Source of the DNA: Mesorhabditis belari
Taxonomy: Eukaryota; Nematoda; Chromadorea; Rhabditida; Rhabditidae
Direction of reading: 5' to 3'
Length of the DNA stretch: 64,000 nt
Assembly: GCA_958450365.1 (NCBI GenBank)
Contig: CAUEEP010000725.1
Coordinates: 62,001-126,000 of the forward strand
This document shows positions 1 to 12,033 of this stretch, piece by piece (position 1 is the first letter of the stretch; the number at the start of each line of letters is the position of its first letter). The position numbers and the translations under genes are program-made. The notes under the pieces are model-generated. The model worked only from the letters and a program-made list of their open reading frames with translations. It was not told the DNA's origin and searched no databases.

Positions 1-305
1 AACTAAACCAGATTCGAAAATTAAAATTTTGTCGGCTTCTGAATAAATGCTTTAATTGGGTTTTACTTGTTCGCCTTGAACTCCCTTGAACTTGAATTCC
101 GTTTTTTCCTCTTCCCGAATTCACAAATCTTTTATCATCATTTTAAACTGCTCTTTTCGTCTTCCTTATCATTCAAAAAACTCTTACGCAAGAAAAATTT
201 TATGGATATCCCTTTTGGCTTATCAGAGTCACTTTCGAAAATATTTTTCTCTTATCTATTCATTTTATTGAGTAATTGGACAAACTCTTTGGTTAAATTC
301 TACAA

Positions 306-1088
306 ATGGCTCAAGAAGTAAGTGTTTAAAGTTGAAATAAACGTCTAAAATGAAATAAAATCCCTAATAGGTATGATAGAGTAGTGCAAAATAGAACCAG
401 CGCCTTTTCTCTTTCAATATCAAAGACTCAGTCCAGTCATTTTGTTTTCTATTTTGCATTAACTATGCCTTATGACATTAAAATATCTAGCAATTTCAAA
501 ACGAGTTGAATCAATTGATAGCTGGATTTGAGCGTAATTTGATGGATGAGAAAGCAAAGAATGGAAGGCTCGAAAGAGAGATTAAACGAGTGAATGATGA
601 AAATGCAAAGATGAGACAGCAATTGCAAGTGTTAACGGCGGAGAACAAAGAAAAGGAATTGGTACAGGTGAGGAAAACTTGAGGGATTGGTGGAGCTGTC
701 GGAGGTGAGAAAAGCCCTACAGAGAAACTGTAGCCAGAGATTACTGTATCTATAGGTACTATAAGTACTCGAGTAATGCACTCCTTAAAGACATCTTTTT
801 AAACAACCCTAATCTAACCATAGCTACAGCACTTCTTAACAGAAAACTACCGTAATTAAGGCGTCAGTTGATCTAAAAATGATTCAAATTTTTCAGCAAA
901 AACTCTTCGGTCAACGCAAGGAGTACCCATGGTGTGAGCCCGACGGTCAGCCGCAAATTTTACTACGGTTCTACATAGAATATCTTGAGGTTTATAACTT
1001 GAGAAATTTCTAAATCAAAATTTTCCAGGCAAAATACAAAAAACCGATCACCAAGGTGCCATTAGATGAGAACGAGGAAACTGCATGA
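306..1088 (+). pseudogene. C1: truncated copy of the coiled-coil/zinc protein C
   Basis: Exon 1 (306-317, MAQE) and exon 2 (491-667, coiled coil) match intact copies C3 and C4. The next stretch jumps straight from the exon 2 donor to the last ~20 bases of exon 4, so exon 3 and most of exon 4 are deleted. Exon 5 (897-989) stays open but the zinc ligands are lost: the CPSC motif reads YPWC and the WICTEH motif reads FYIEY. Exon 6 (1029-1088) ends early at TGA where intact copies continue into exons 7-10. I infer a decayed paralogue; a short coiled-coil product cannot be excluded. Confidence 0.75.
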
Positions 1089-2957
1089 AAAATTTGACAA
1101 CGTTTTAAAACAATGTTTTGGTGAATCAGGAAATGATTTGATTGTTTCTTTGATTATTTATTGTTTTGTTGTAATAAAGTTTTATGGATAAGAAATTGTC
1201 GTTTGATCGCTAATTGTTATCTAAATTAGGTTAGATTTGGCTAAATTAGTTCAGATTAAGCTAAATTAGTTTAAAGTTTTTTAGCCTCAGCTTCAGTATA
1301 TATGCTTTATTCAGGGGGCGAATGGAAGCAAATCAGATAATCATAGACGCAAATAACTTAGATAAATTAGATCTTGAATTCTTGAATTTAAATTTTTAGA
1401 TCTTGAAAAATAACTTACCGATTGCCAACAAACTGTGAAAACGCTTCAAAGAGAGAAAATTTGGGGGTGCCTCGAGATATGAGACGCACTGTATGATTCA
1501 TCGACATCCAGCTTCTCCAATAGCTACAATTTGAGCTTTTTGGGAGCAGAAACAGGAAAATTTAGATTTTGAATCGATAAAGAAGAGATTTCGAAAGAAT
1601 CCTAAAATTATTATTTGAAGAAGATAAAAAATTTGATTTTTGATTTACACGTTTTTAAATTTTTTTTTCAAAAGCCTGATCTTATCCAATTGAAAGTATT
1701 TTTGCCGGAACGTTTTCTGGCCAACTAACGTGGTTCTGGCATTTGCAAAAAAACTCAAAAACGTGTGAGCTTTGATCGAGCCTTGATCCGGCTTTGATAA
1801 CCTTTGACGCTTTTGAAATTCGCTGATCTTTGAATATGTTCAATTTTAAAAAGCATCACAAAAGAGTTCGAGTTCTGAGAATAGAAAAAGCTTTGTCAAG
1901 CTGAAAAATTGAATATCAGAGAGCACACGAAATAAGCCCAACACATCAGGAATCAATGAACAAAGAAAGAGCTGATCTTTGAAACTTTTGTTCGCTTTAG
2001 ACAGCTGTAGTTAGCAGAACGATTATCGAAGAGATTTGCAAGCCAAAGGTCGTCATTTCTTTACCAAGTTACAAACAATATTAAACATCTCCCGAAGAAT
2101 CTTTAAAACAAAAATTTTTCCAAATCTATCAACAAAACTTGTAAAGAATCATCAAAGGAATGACGAGAAAAATAGCTTTGAAAAATTGATGTATGAAATC
2201 GAAGATGTTCAGCCAACAGACTGAATATTCACAAATAAAAATTAAATTTGATTAAATTTTTCCAAAACACTAACTAAACATGGTAAGTTTCCCAAAAAAA
2301 GATTCTCAATTTTTACTCGCAAATGTTCTCGTTTTGTAGGCCATAAACTTTCTCAAGAAAAATCTCCCTTTTGATCACAAAGCTTAGAAGACGGGACTCT
2401 CGTTTCGGCCGTAAAACGGCTTCTTATCTGCCTCACGAACATCGGATTTTCTCGAAAAAATATAAGGAGCACTTTAACCTTTTCATGCCCATTTTCACTA
2501 GCATTGTTTCAATTTTAAGATTTCTTTCTTACTGTGTAGGTTTAACATTGCTTAGCAATCTGTTACCTGTTGCTAAATTTACAAACTCTGAACATCGTTG
2601 GATGTTTTATGAATCGACGTTTTGATGTCCGAGTTTTTGTTTCACAACAGGACACAAGCCTTCAATAACTTTGAATATATTCTTGATTGAATTAAAAAAA
2701 GAACTAAAGCTTTTTGCTAAAACCATTGAAAGGCTCTAGTCACAACGAAATTTACGATCCACAGTCGTCTTTTCTTTTTCTTCTTATCTATCTTTAAACT
2801 TTTCTTATCTTTCTCACAAATATCGATCTATTCAAAATTTACAACGTAAACCCATTCGCTCGAAATGACTTTTTTATTAGCAATAGAATTGCTCAAATTT
2901 CTCTGGTTTCACTCTCGTTTCCTTACAATACTTCTCAATTTCTAGACAAGGTGACAA
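1089..2957. other. Spacer with decayed coding fragments
   Basis: The C-type 3' flank ends near 1300. At 1390-1480 lies a coiled-coil-like stretch (reads DLEK, stop, then DCQQTVKTLQ) that is repeated at about 16,550-16,633 without the first stop, so it is a fragment of an older gene. At 2280-2387 an ATG directly before GTAAGT could splice to 2340 to give a 16-residue product ending HKA; an 84-codon frame with a hydrophobic centre follows at 2371-2625. I see no family resemblance and no support for either as a gene. Confidence 0.4.
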
Positions 2958-5900
2958 ATGGACGAGGTTGAAGTGCCCGATAACTTAATGTGTTCGATTT
3001 GTCTGGAAACTTGTAGGGTTTAGTTTAAGTTAAGGATTTTAATGAAATGTATAGATAACGAAGGAGATCAACGCCCGATGGGCCTGGGTTGTGGGCATTC
3101 GGTGTGCCAATCATGCTCTAGGAGAACTCAAAGGTTTGGCTCGATGATGAAAACATGAATTTCTGATAATCAGCAGATCATGATAATGGCTCATCGTAAC
3201 AGCTGTGAATAGCTTTTCATTGTTTCAGTTGCCCAAAATGTAGACAGGTCTTCACTGCCTCGACTGTCAACTATGATTTGCTAGGTAGTTAAAAACTTTC
3301 TAAATTTGCCAAGCAGTATTTAGGTGTCCTTGAGCAATACTTGAAGTTGAAGGCGGAGAATGATGCTAATGTAAGAAGAAGATTTGCTATCGTAAATAAC
3401 GATTCTTAGACTCAATTGAATGCTCAGGCAGTCAATAACTTGCGAAGAATGGAGCGAGACCGCAACAATGCACATTCACTGCTCGTAGAGGCGAAACGAA
3501 AGCAACTTCTGGATGAGGTAGCTGAAAAATGAATTACTTGTTGAGTTCTCTTCAGCATTTAGCTTTTGGTAAACTTGAATTCGTTCAATTTTTCTAGTAA
3601 CAGCAACAATTTTTTCTTTTCTAGCAACAGCAACAAATACAATTATATAACTGAAGTATCTTTCAAGTGCTTACGTGAAAAACAACCGAATTCAGCAAAA
3701 GGCCCATGAGGCAAGAGACCTGGAACGCGCCATAGCACAATCGTTGCTCGAAGAGGAAAAACGAAAGAATCATGAAAATGAGGTGATTAGAAGAGACTTT
3801 CATCAAACTCTTTCGAATTTAAATGCTTTGAGTATTTTCAAGAAAAGTTTAGCGAGTGCGAGAGCGAGAGCTTCTTGGCGCATATAATCTGCATCAAAAT
3901 CAACAAAGGAACATGGAGGAAACATTTGCACAAAAATTAAATTTAAATCAAATTGAAAATCATTGAGAAAAACACAGTTATTTTCCGTAGTACCTAATAC
4001 AAAACGTCTTTGTACAAAACATTTTTATACAATTTTTATATTGACAAGGCCAACTGGCTGAGTCTCTATACAAGTGTGAAAACAAGAAATATTTTCTGCG
4101 GAGGCAAACTAGTCAGCACTGCCTAAAAAAAGCAAAAGTTAAACCCAGAATGAGATCGAACTTGTGAGGTCTCGCTTTGGAAACAAACGCTGTACTACTC
4201 GGCTGCCCAGAATTAGGTCCGCAAGAAAACCGCTAAGACCCAAATGACCTCAGAGACCTAACAAAACTTTCGACGCCTATAACTCTTGAGAGATTGTCAT
4301 TTACAAAAACGAAATACAAATTCGGAATCAGCATAAAATTCTGCGTCGAAGGGTATAGGTCGCATAGCGTTTAGCCATTTAGGCTTGTCAGTCAGTTGAC
4401 CTTCTCTTGTGAATTGTGCATTTTTGCGGAATGAGTTTTTTTCAAAACTAAAAACAATAAACGTTTAAAACAAAAAAACTACCTCAAAAACTCTAACCTT
4501 AAAATGATCGTTATTTTTAGACAATCGACAAGACAAAACTCTTCATCACTGGTATTCCTTCGTGGGTCTCTGTAGATGAAATTCATAAGTGGATCTTCGA
4601 ATTCAATCCAAATCTTCAAAATGGAAAGTGGGTCATCGTTAACCATTAAAGTTATTACTTTTCACATCATTTAGATCGGGAATTTCCTTGAGAAAAAATG
4701 GCGACAAACAAACTTGTCTGGCTAGCTTCACAAATGACAACGAGCCGACCAAAGTTTGTATCTATTGGATTGGTGAATTGAAAACTGCCGGCTATTGTCA
4801 TATGTGACAGTTTGAGCACTTTCTTCAAAAGAAACCCATTTTGGTGTCAATGGAAAAGTTGTAGAGAATCAAAAATTAAGCTTATATCCAGATTTTCAGA
4901 ACGATTCAAAAACTGGTTTTCAAGAAATGCCAAATTTACAAATTTTCACAAAAGTTGCATTTTAAGCGAAACTACTTTTGGTATCTTTTTGGAAATTTGG
5001 CTATAAGCCTAATTTTTGATTCTCTACAACTTTCCTATTGACGCCAAAATTGGTTTCTTTTGAAGAAAGTGCTCAAACTGGGACATCTCCAGTCCTCCAT
5101 TTTTGAGTCTTACACTTGTCTCACACACAAACCAAAATCCTACTACGAAAGAGGAATCCGCAAATTGCCTTTTCTCCTTCTCGTTCTCCTTCTCGTTCTC
5201 CTTCACGACAACGCGCGCCCTCATGTTGCAAAACTGACTCGCTCTAAAATAAACAGCCTTGGTTGGAGACTTTTGGCGCATCCCGCATACAGTCTCCTCG
5301 CCCCTGCTGATTACTATTTATTTTGGACCATGAGTAATGAGCTTGCGGGAGAACACTTCGATTCGGAAGAAGCAGTCAAAAATTGGCTTTAAAAGTTTTT
5401 CGATTCAAAAGCAAAAACCTACTACGAAAGAGGAATCCGCAAATTGCCTGTAAAATGGGCAGAAGTCGTCAATAATAATGGAAACTATTTCGAATGAATT
5501 CATGGTTTTATGTTGAATAAATTTTAGTTCAAAGTCCGGCAGTTTTCAATTCACCAACCCAATATTTTGCGTAAAATTACTAAACTCGTTTAGATAATCA
5601 CTAAATTTCACAATCAACTGTATCCTGGGTCGGATCATGAACTATTCATTTATCATCACCGCCCGAAACAACAAAACAGAACACAACAAAATGGTGGGCT
5701 TACTAATCATCGGTTCTGTTTGAGCTCTGTTCATTTTTTTCAGATTTTACTAGCTCATTAAGAAACTTCAGCTGATTGTTTTCAGATATACAAAAGCGTC
5801 CAAATGAGACGCCAAAAACGAACGATGAAGTCGATCTCTTTATATTGGGTTTGCCACAAAAAGTCAACGAAACTGATGTGACGGTGATAATCTTTCGAAA

Positions 5901-8472
5901 TTCGCCAAATTTACTCACACATAGGTGAGAAATGACAGATTTCTTTTGTATTCTTTTACTGTTCTTTGTTCTATACGGATCTTTCTAATATGTAAATGGA
6001 GACAAATTCATAGTAGGCTGAAACTTGTTATAACTAACTAACTGTTATAACTAACTAACTGTTATAACTTTTGATCACGTTTCACATGGTTTAAAGTCAC
6101 TTGTATGTTGAGTTCAGAAAAATGTACCAGTACTGAAATGACAAATATGAGATCAGAGCAAAAATGTCAACTGCAGAATAAGCTAACAATTGGTTATGGT
6201 ATTGGTTTTAGATTTTAACCAACAAAACAATAAAAACTAATAAAGTACCCAAAGATGATCTCAAAATACAATTTTCAGCATCTCACTCAAACCCGTTGGC
6301 AGTTTGCAATCGTGTAAAGCGACAGTGAAAAGTAGAATCTTTGCTACTCTGGTATAGTAACAATTTCAGCTCTGTTCACATTGCTTTCAGGTCATGTCCG
6401 AGTGGAACGGAAAGAATTATCCGGGTAGCAAAAGTTTCATCAAGATCGACTTCTTTAAGCCACCCAATCGCCCAAGAGATCCTTCAAGAGGTCAGCTCAG
6501 CTATTCGGTTGTAAACTAAGACTTGACCCCAGATTCAAAACATTATTTATGGACAACCAAAAGAGGAGTTTAATTGAAATAATCTCCATTATTTGCGATG
6601 ACTTTTGCCCATTTTACTGGCAATTGGCGGATTCCCCTCTCATAGAAATCTTTGTCAAAGTCAAAATAGTCAAGTCTTGGAGCCAATTTTTGAGGTCTTC
6701 TTCATTTTGGAAGTGCTCTTCATCTAGGGCGTGTTGCATCGAGCGGAAAAGATGGTAATCTGTAGGACTGAGGCTGAGGTCAGGAAAATATGGAGGGGAG
6801 GGAATGGTCAATTTGACTCGATTTACCGCAAACCAGCAAGAGCACCGTTTCGAAGAGTGACCACCGTTCCTATCATGGGTCTTGACTTGTGTTTCGGATC
6901 ATTGTCCTGGTAGAGTATGTATCCAAGAGGAATCGTTTGTGTATTGACTCGTGGATTGTGGAGCGAGTCAACTTTGCCGTATGTGAATTGGCGTTGTCAT
7001 GTTGGAGAATGAGCTATTTCAAATTGCGGCGCTTTTCCTTAATTTTCTTATCGAGTTTTTTAGAGCTGCAAGGGTCGGTGACAATGTCAATTTACAAATT
7101 TAATCATTTTTGCTTTTGCTATCAAAACGAGTACAGGGGAAAAAGTGAAAGCAAGTTCAACAATTAAAATTTATTTTTGAGATTCAGGCCGTGCTACCCA
7201 ACAATTGAGCCGTCCAGTTCCTAGACTCACCCCCTCGCCCACCAGCCCCATATATCCGCCTCGTCAACATCGACAAGACAACTTTCAGGTCACTGTTAAC
7301 CCGTAAATTGAATCCAGTTTGATTTAGTTTTTTTAAATAGTCAAAACTAGATACATCTTCAGTAATTTTACTTACTAATAATTTCTTTTACTCTTCAGTA
7401 TTTAATCTAAATATTTATTATTTATCTATTATTATTTTATTCTTTATTTAATTCAGCCGCCGCAAATGTTTTATGCACAGCAGCAGTATCAACAAGTGCT
7501 CGCTCCAAATCACTTTGCTGAAAGGTGAGCGAAACTTAGAAACTTAAAAAAACCCAAATCCTCAGTGAAATTGTGATAAATCAGTTTGTGTTTAAACTAA
7601 ATTGTAGAAAACCTGAGCAATAAAGCTTTAATTTTCGTTTCAGAGCCGAAACTCATCAATTCGCGCCAACCTTTAACTCTGGCTTGCCAACGCCGCAGGT
7701 TTGTGTTTAATGAGAAAGCGAATTTTTGAAAATTTTGAGCAACTACACAAAGTGCTCGTGAGCGGGCTACCGGCTGATACACAAATCGATGATCTTGTCA
7801 CCGCGTTTCATCCGATATGCAAAATCGCTCTTGATTTCGACTTAAATCCAAGGTGATTTTCAGTTAGCCTCAATTTCGATGAAAAATCTGTTTGGTTAGG
7901 GCTATTTTTAGCTTTATTTTAGCCTAATTTTTGCTTTATTTTAACTTATTTTTGTTAGTACAATTGCGTTCCATAAAACAGCAAAGATTCAATACTTATA
8001 CTTCCATAAAATACTTTTACAAAAAAACATGATGGGTCAACATGTGACAAAAAGCCTAATGCATAGATTAGATGATAGACTAAAGCATTTGACTCGAATT
8101 CCTAGAGTCAAGTTTTTGAGACTATATCAAAAGAACGCCGCCAAAAGAGTGCTGTTCAAAAGGTCATCGCTTCGAATTCCCCGTCATTCCGTTACCTAAA
8201 AACAAAAAAATGTAAATAACATAAAAAAACCAGCAAAAAGATCAAGAAAAATGAAAAAAATTGGGGCGCAAAAATCTAGTCGCGCTCTTTTGAGCGTTTT
8301 TTTATTGGCACTCTTTTGATATCGTTCCAAGTTTTTGTATTGTTTATTTAAATATTCAGAGTGCTTACCAAATTTCAGAATCGAAATGTACAGTGATACA
8401 GAGGATCGTTTCATTGGAATCGCTTCGGTCGCTTTTCAAACAAGGGACGCAGCTCAAATAGTGGGCTTTTAG
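2958..8472 (+). CDS. B1: RING finger protein with three RRM-like modules
   Basis: Seventeen exons join in phase to 486 codons: 2958-3012, 3055-3133, 3229-3284, 3324-3370, 3410-3517, 3696-3782, 4521-4627, 4675-4753, 5594-5693, 5786-5924, 6279-6351, 6391-6490, 7188-7288, 7457-7524, 7644-7698, 7740-7852, 8379-8472. Residues ~12-55 are a C3HC4 RING (CSIC, CGHSVCQSC, CPKC), followed by a charged coiled coil to ~144. Three RRM-like modules follow, recognised by their first strand: KLFITGIP (~149), DLFILGLP (~257), KVLVSGLP (~421). Modules 1 and 2 end in a conserved extension of the type IITKFHNQLYPG / VMSEWNGKNYPG; module 3 stops just after its second helix (DAAQIVGF). A Pro/Gln-rich linker covers ~344-418. 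By family knowledge a RING suggests E3 ubiquitin ligase and RRM suggests RNA binding; targets are unknown. Start chosen as the first ATG after a TTTCTAG acceptor, which could be a trans-splice site. Two introns carry mariner elements. A shorter form reading through the exon 6 donor to TAA at 3885-3887 is possible. Confidence 0.8.
4765..5562 (+). mobile_element. Deleted mariner element in intron 8 of B1
   Basis: Terminal inverted repeats TTGGATTGGTGAATTG (left) and the complement TTGGGTTGGTGAATTG (right) run on through AAAACTGCCGG and are flanked by TA on both sides. Only the C-terminal third of a mariner transposase remains, with motifs HDNARPH, YSLLAPADYYLF and RGIRKLP, broken by a stop after VKNWL. 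The element sits between exon 8 (ends 4753) and exon 9 (starts 5594) and can be spliced out. A smaller foldback is nested in it. Confidence 0.9.
4808..5080. mobile_element. Foldback (MITE-like) nested in the mariner
   Basis: Inverted arms of roughly 75 bp start CAGTTTGAGCACTTTCTTC and end with the complement. The arms continue through GTTGTAGAGAATCAAAAATT. No transposase is visible and I could not define a target duplication. Confidence 0.75.
6540..7170 (-). mobile_element. Mariner remnant with a Tc1-like insertion
   Basis: On the minus strand, read from ~7050 downward, mariner C-terminal motifs appear: QHDNANSHTAKLTRSTI, then further down PPYFPDLSLSPTDYHLFRSM and DLKNWL. Between the two, in another frame, is YQDNDPKHKS, the hallmark of Tc1-type transposases. 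Two different transposase families are therefore interleaved. The whole lies in the intron between 6490 and 7188 of B1. Terminal repeats were not resolved. Confidence 0.75.
8123..8324. mobile_element. Miniature inverted-repeat element
   Basis: Left end TATATCAAAAGAACGCC and right end complement GATATCAAAAGAGTGCC. It lies in the last intron of B1 and has no coding capacity. Confidence 0.6.
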
Positions 8473-8569
8473 CAAAAAAAAAAATAGAAGACTCTGTGTT
8501 GTAAGCGGTATTTGTCGTTGATTCTAAGCGTAATCAAGAAAAATGAGTAGCAACCTTGACGAGGTATTT

Positions 8570-8660
8570 TTCCAGCGCCAACAAAACAGCGCCCATGTAC
8601 AAACAGCGCCCAATGAAACAGTGCCGTTAGACAAACAGCGCCAAAATCATTTTTACTGTT
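8570..8660 (+). repeat. CAGCGCC short repeat array
   Basis: Five spaced copies of a CAGCGCC-type word, with a possible inverted end near 8845-8875 (GGCACTGTTTTAATCAGC). The pattern resembles the subterminal GCGCCAATCATTTCA repeats of the element at 33,347-34,180, so this may be a decayed relative. Confidence 0.45.
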
Positions 8661-9002
8661 ACTTTTTTAATTCTTTTATAAGATAGATTTATAAGAGAAC
8701 ACATGTTATGTCAAAGCACCTTACAACAATGCTTATGTCTTAGTAAAGTTTGAAATTTCAATAACAATTTTTGAAATAATATCAAGAGAATGAAAAGAAA
8801 CGCTGGTACGATAGTCGCTCACTTTTTGTATCGTATTCGTTTTTGGCACTGTTTTAATCAGCTCCGGTTCCGAATAAATTTTTCAGTGGATAAGGTTAAC
8901 TCAAAAAAAAGTTGAGAAAGCCACTGAACTAAAATATTCTGATCCTTTTCAAGATCATAAATGACTATTAGCTTCCTCATAACTAGATTTTAGTTGCAGA
9001 AA

Positions 9003-9500
9003 AAGCATTAGAAGCGTTTTTCAGATTGTCCATCTCTTCAACAATACCCAATTCGGTTCTACCAACAACGTCATTAACGTTAAACTCTACGGCTGAGACC
9101 CGTGAGAGTGAGAAGAAACACAAAAGCTTAACATAAAAGGTAGAAAATAACATAACAAAACATTTTTTCGTTTACGAGATTGACTCTTTACGTACTTTTA
9201 GTCTTTTTGTGATAAACAAAGCACAAATAAAAGAATTTCAAAACAGAAAAATACTGTTTGGCTCTGTTTGTTTTAGAGTTTCTAGATTTTTCGTGACAAT
9301 AGCTGTCTGGTTTCATTGTCTTTTTCTAATAAAAGTTATATCATTTCATCCAATATGGCTGAAAATTACGTGCGTCAAAGAAAACGCCATAATTTTATAG
9401 AGCCACCGCAGGCTTCGATGCGATCGACGAGTTCTTCATGCCGCTTGTCGCCAGCTGTGCGATTGCGTCCCGGCTAGCGCACGTCTTTGTCATGATCTAG
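9003..9500 (+). pseudogene. Two conserved exon-like fragments, unit copy 1
   Basis: Fragment one (from ~9003, after TTGCAG) reads KALEAFFRLSISSTIPNS and is repeated near 17,445. Fragment two (9401-9500, after a TAG acceptor) ends in a stop and reads GFDAIDEFFMPLVASCAIAS; it recurs at 17,797-17,896 and 36,658-36,757. It has higher GC than its surroundings and hydrophobic residues. The opposite strand of fragment two is also open, so orientation is not certain. I do not recognise the parent gene. Confidence 0.4.
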
Positions 9501-9624
9501 AAACTAACTTTTTTAACGAAAAATTAATGGATAATGATAAAATGCATATTGAAACACAAAAAAAAATGAATAGTAATGCTTTATACATTGCTTAAAACTA
9601 TGACCTTAAAACGTTTTCTGTGCT

Positions 9625-9850
9625 CGCACACAATCGCGCACTTTTTGGCACACGGCACTAGCGGGTTCAATAAAAGGAAGGTCTTCCCTAAACCCAACGA
9701 TGGTCCGGAGCTAGAGGGTTTCCAAAGAAAACTCGACTCCAATCGAGGATCCGACCTTCTCTGGCAAACACCCTCTAGCAACACTTGACCACGAATTTTT
9801 TTGTCTTAATGTGGATTGACAGATACAGTTATGGTGCAAGTTTTAAGTTT
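9625..9850 (+). repeat. CTAGAGGG dispersed repeat, copy a
   Basis: A unit beginning near CACAATCGCGC and TTTTTGGCACA, with CAATAAAAGGAAGGTCTTCC, then CTAGAGGGTT, a variable core, CCTCTAGCAACACTTGACC and TTTTGTCTT...GGATTGACAGATAC. Seven copies are visible in the window. Confidence 0.85.
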
Positions 9851-10711
9851 TAAGACCTCGCCCCAAGATGACAACAAGTTTTACCTGTGCCGTCTCATTG
9901 TCATTGTAATTGTCTTTTTCTAATAAAAGTTGTACCATTTCATCCAATATGGCTGAAAAATACGTGCGTCATAGAAAACGCCATATTTCAATTTTCTTTC
10001 AAAGAACATGTAAAAATAATAAAACTATACCAGATACTGCGCGCACGTAATTTTCAGCCACTCCGTACATCAATTCAACCATCAATTTTTTTTTTTCAGG
10101 CTTTTTTTCAGGGCTTTTTTAGAACCAGAAAAACGAAGGAAAATCGCGAAAAGCGGCGGAAAGGCTATTGATCTGAGGGTCGCTGGTTCGACTTCCACCG
10201 ATGACAATATTTTCCAAAAATTTTTTGCGAAGATTCTGAAAATGCGTGTCTAGGGGTTATTTTTGACGCTGATCACGAAAAACATGTTTTTAGCCTAGGT
10301 TTCTGCACGAAAAACTAACGAAACGTGAAAACAGCCATTTTTGGCTCTGCGGCCCTTTACTAAAATAGCTGTAAAAACTTTTAGAAAAGAGATATCTCAA
10401 AACGGTTTTTACCAGTCGATCCGTCTTGAATTCAGCTTTAGGATGAGCTATAAAACGTCAAAATTGGACAAATTTAAGGTACTCTCCCAAAAAATCGGAA
10501 AGGACTTTTCCACCAACCCAATATAATTTTTGTCTTCTTTGCTTTCCTGGTTGTTGATAAGTAATTTTGGACCCTGAACTGCGAAACTTTTCATTTAAAC
10601 AACTTTTTTCCACAGTTTTTTATCGAATCTACACAACTCAGGGCCTTCAAAAAACTCAGAATGTTATTCTTTTGTTTAAATTTTTGATTTCAGAGCACAG
10701 AAAGAGAAAAT

Positions 10712-11597
10712 ATGCCAGAGTTCGTCAAACTTCAAGCGGGGAAACAGGCAGGCGGCAGTGTAGATATGTGAGTTTTTCTTGGTTTTTGAGCTTTAAAAGA
10801 TCAGATTTTTAAGGCTTAAATCTATCTTTTTAGCCTCTTCTATTTGACGCTGAGCCTCGGCGTGGCCGCCATGATAAACATCGGCTTTGTGATCATCGAA
10901 CAGGTGAAGCTTTGTGATTTAAAAGATTGCTTGAGCCGTTAAAACTTAGCGTGGACTTTCTATTGTCAGTTTTAAAATGGTGAAGTGTCTTTAGAGTGAT
11001 TAAAATTCTTGCAATTTAATGTTATTCAACTTTTTTGTTTAGAGGCAAGCACGGCGACGTGAATGGATGGATCGGGCCGAGAAGGAGCGCAAGCAGGGGT
11101 GTGAAGAAGAGGTGCGACTGTTTTAATTCTAGGCTTGAAATTGAGAACTTGTCTTTTTTTTCTTTAGCAAATCCAACAATGGTATCTCGAAGAGGTCTAC
11201 AAGGAAATAGCGCGCAAAAATCAACAGAAACTCCGCGAGAAACAGAACAAACAACTTGAGTGAGTGATTGGATTATGAATCTATTGTTTTGTTGTTACAG
11301 TGCCATCAGGAACCCATTGCTTGCACTCCATAACCTCAAGGCTCTCAATCCGGTATGGATTTGCTTATCTACTGAGTTTAATTCATTCTTTGCTTTCTAG
11401 GGAGATAAACGCGAGCCTGAGAATAACACAAATACAAAGGACGAGAAGATGACGAAGATAAGCCAGAAGCACGCCGCAAAATCGAGTAAATCTTATGCTA
11501 TAAATCATGCATTGACTTCAAACAACAACTTCATTTCTCTGCTTTAGAAGATGAGCCGACGCAACCGAGCGACAAGACGATGAGGAGTCGACGATGA
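10712..11597 (+). CDS. A1: small membrane protein with coiled-coil tail, shortened copy
   Basis: Exons 10712-10767, 10834-10903, 11043-11111, 11168-11259, 11301-11352, 11401-11485 and 11548-11597 join to 157 residues. The start MPEFVKLQAGKQAGGSVDI is followed by one hydrophobic helix (LFYLTLSLGVAAMINIGFVI) and then a basic, glutamine-rich coiled coil (EWMDRAEKERKQ, YKEIARKNQQKLREK). The N-terminal part resembles cytochrome c oxidase subunit 7A in pattern, but the long tail is not part of that family. Compared with A4, exon 7 here runs into exon 8 sequence out of frame and stops at TGA; the last exon remains as a fossil near 11,733. I infer a truncated paralogue that may still be expressed. 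Confidence 0.6.
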
Positions 11598-12033
11598 CGG
11601 TTGAAGTGTGAGTTTTTCATCTTAAACTAGAGTCAGAGATTATACAATAACTTTGATGTATTGCTTAGAACGTTGTCATGAAAGTGTCAAACGTGTCATT
11701 TTTAAAGCTCATGACATTACTGTTCCTTTTAGAACTCAAGAGAGGCCAGAGGCGAGCAACAATGACTAGATTCAATCAAACTAAACGAGGTGCGAAAATT
11801 AAAATTTTGTCAGCTTCTGAATAAATGCTTTAATGGGTTTTACTTGTTTGCATAAAATCAAAGATTTTTGCATCAGTTTGATAGGTTTTTTTGACTAAAC
11901 AATTTGAAGTTGAAATTTAAAGTTGAAAATCTCTCCTTTAAGACTCACCTTCTCAAATAGTCTTTTCCAGAAGTGTCAATTGATCACAGTTGCTCATCTT
12001 TGGCAGCAGAAACAACAGAAGCTGCTCATTTTT

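Noticed and set aside
67..321. 84-codon frame at the left edge
   Set aside because: It overlaps the C1 leader region, is T-rich low complexity, and the equivalent region of other copies is non-coding 5' flank.
4135..4210. tRNA-like sequence on the minus strand (AGTTCGATCTC box, short stems) in intron 6 of B1
   Set aside because: The anticodon arm can pair but the T arm and acceptor stem do not; at most a decayed tRNA or SINE piece.
10155..10200. tRNA 3'-half-like sequence with GGTTCGACTTCC
   Set aside because: No matching 5' half, D arm or acceptor stem.
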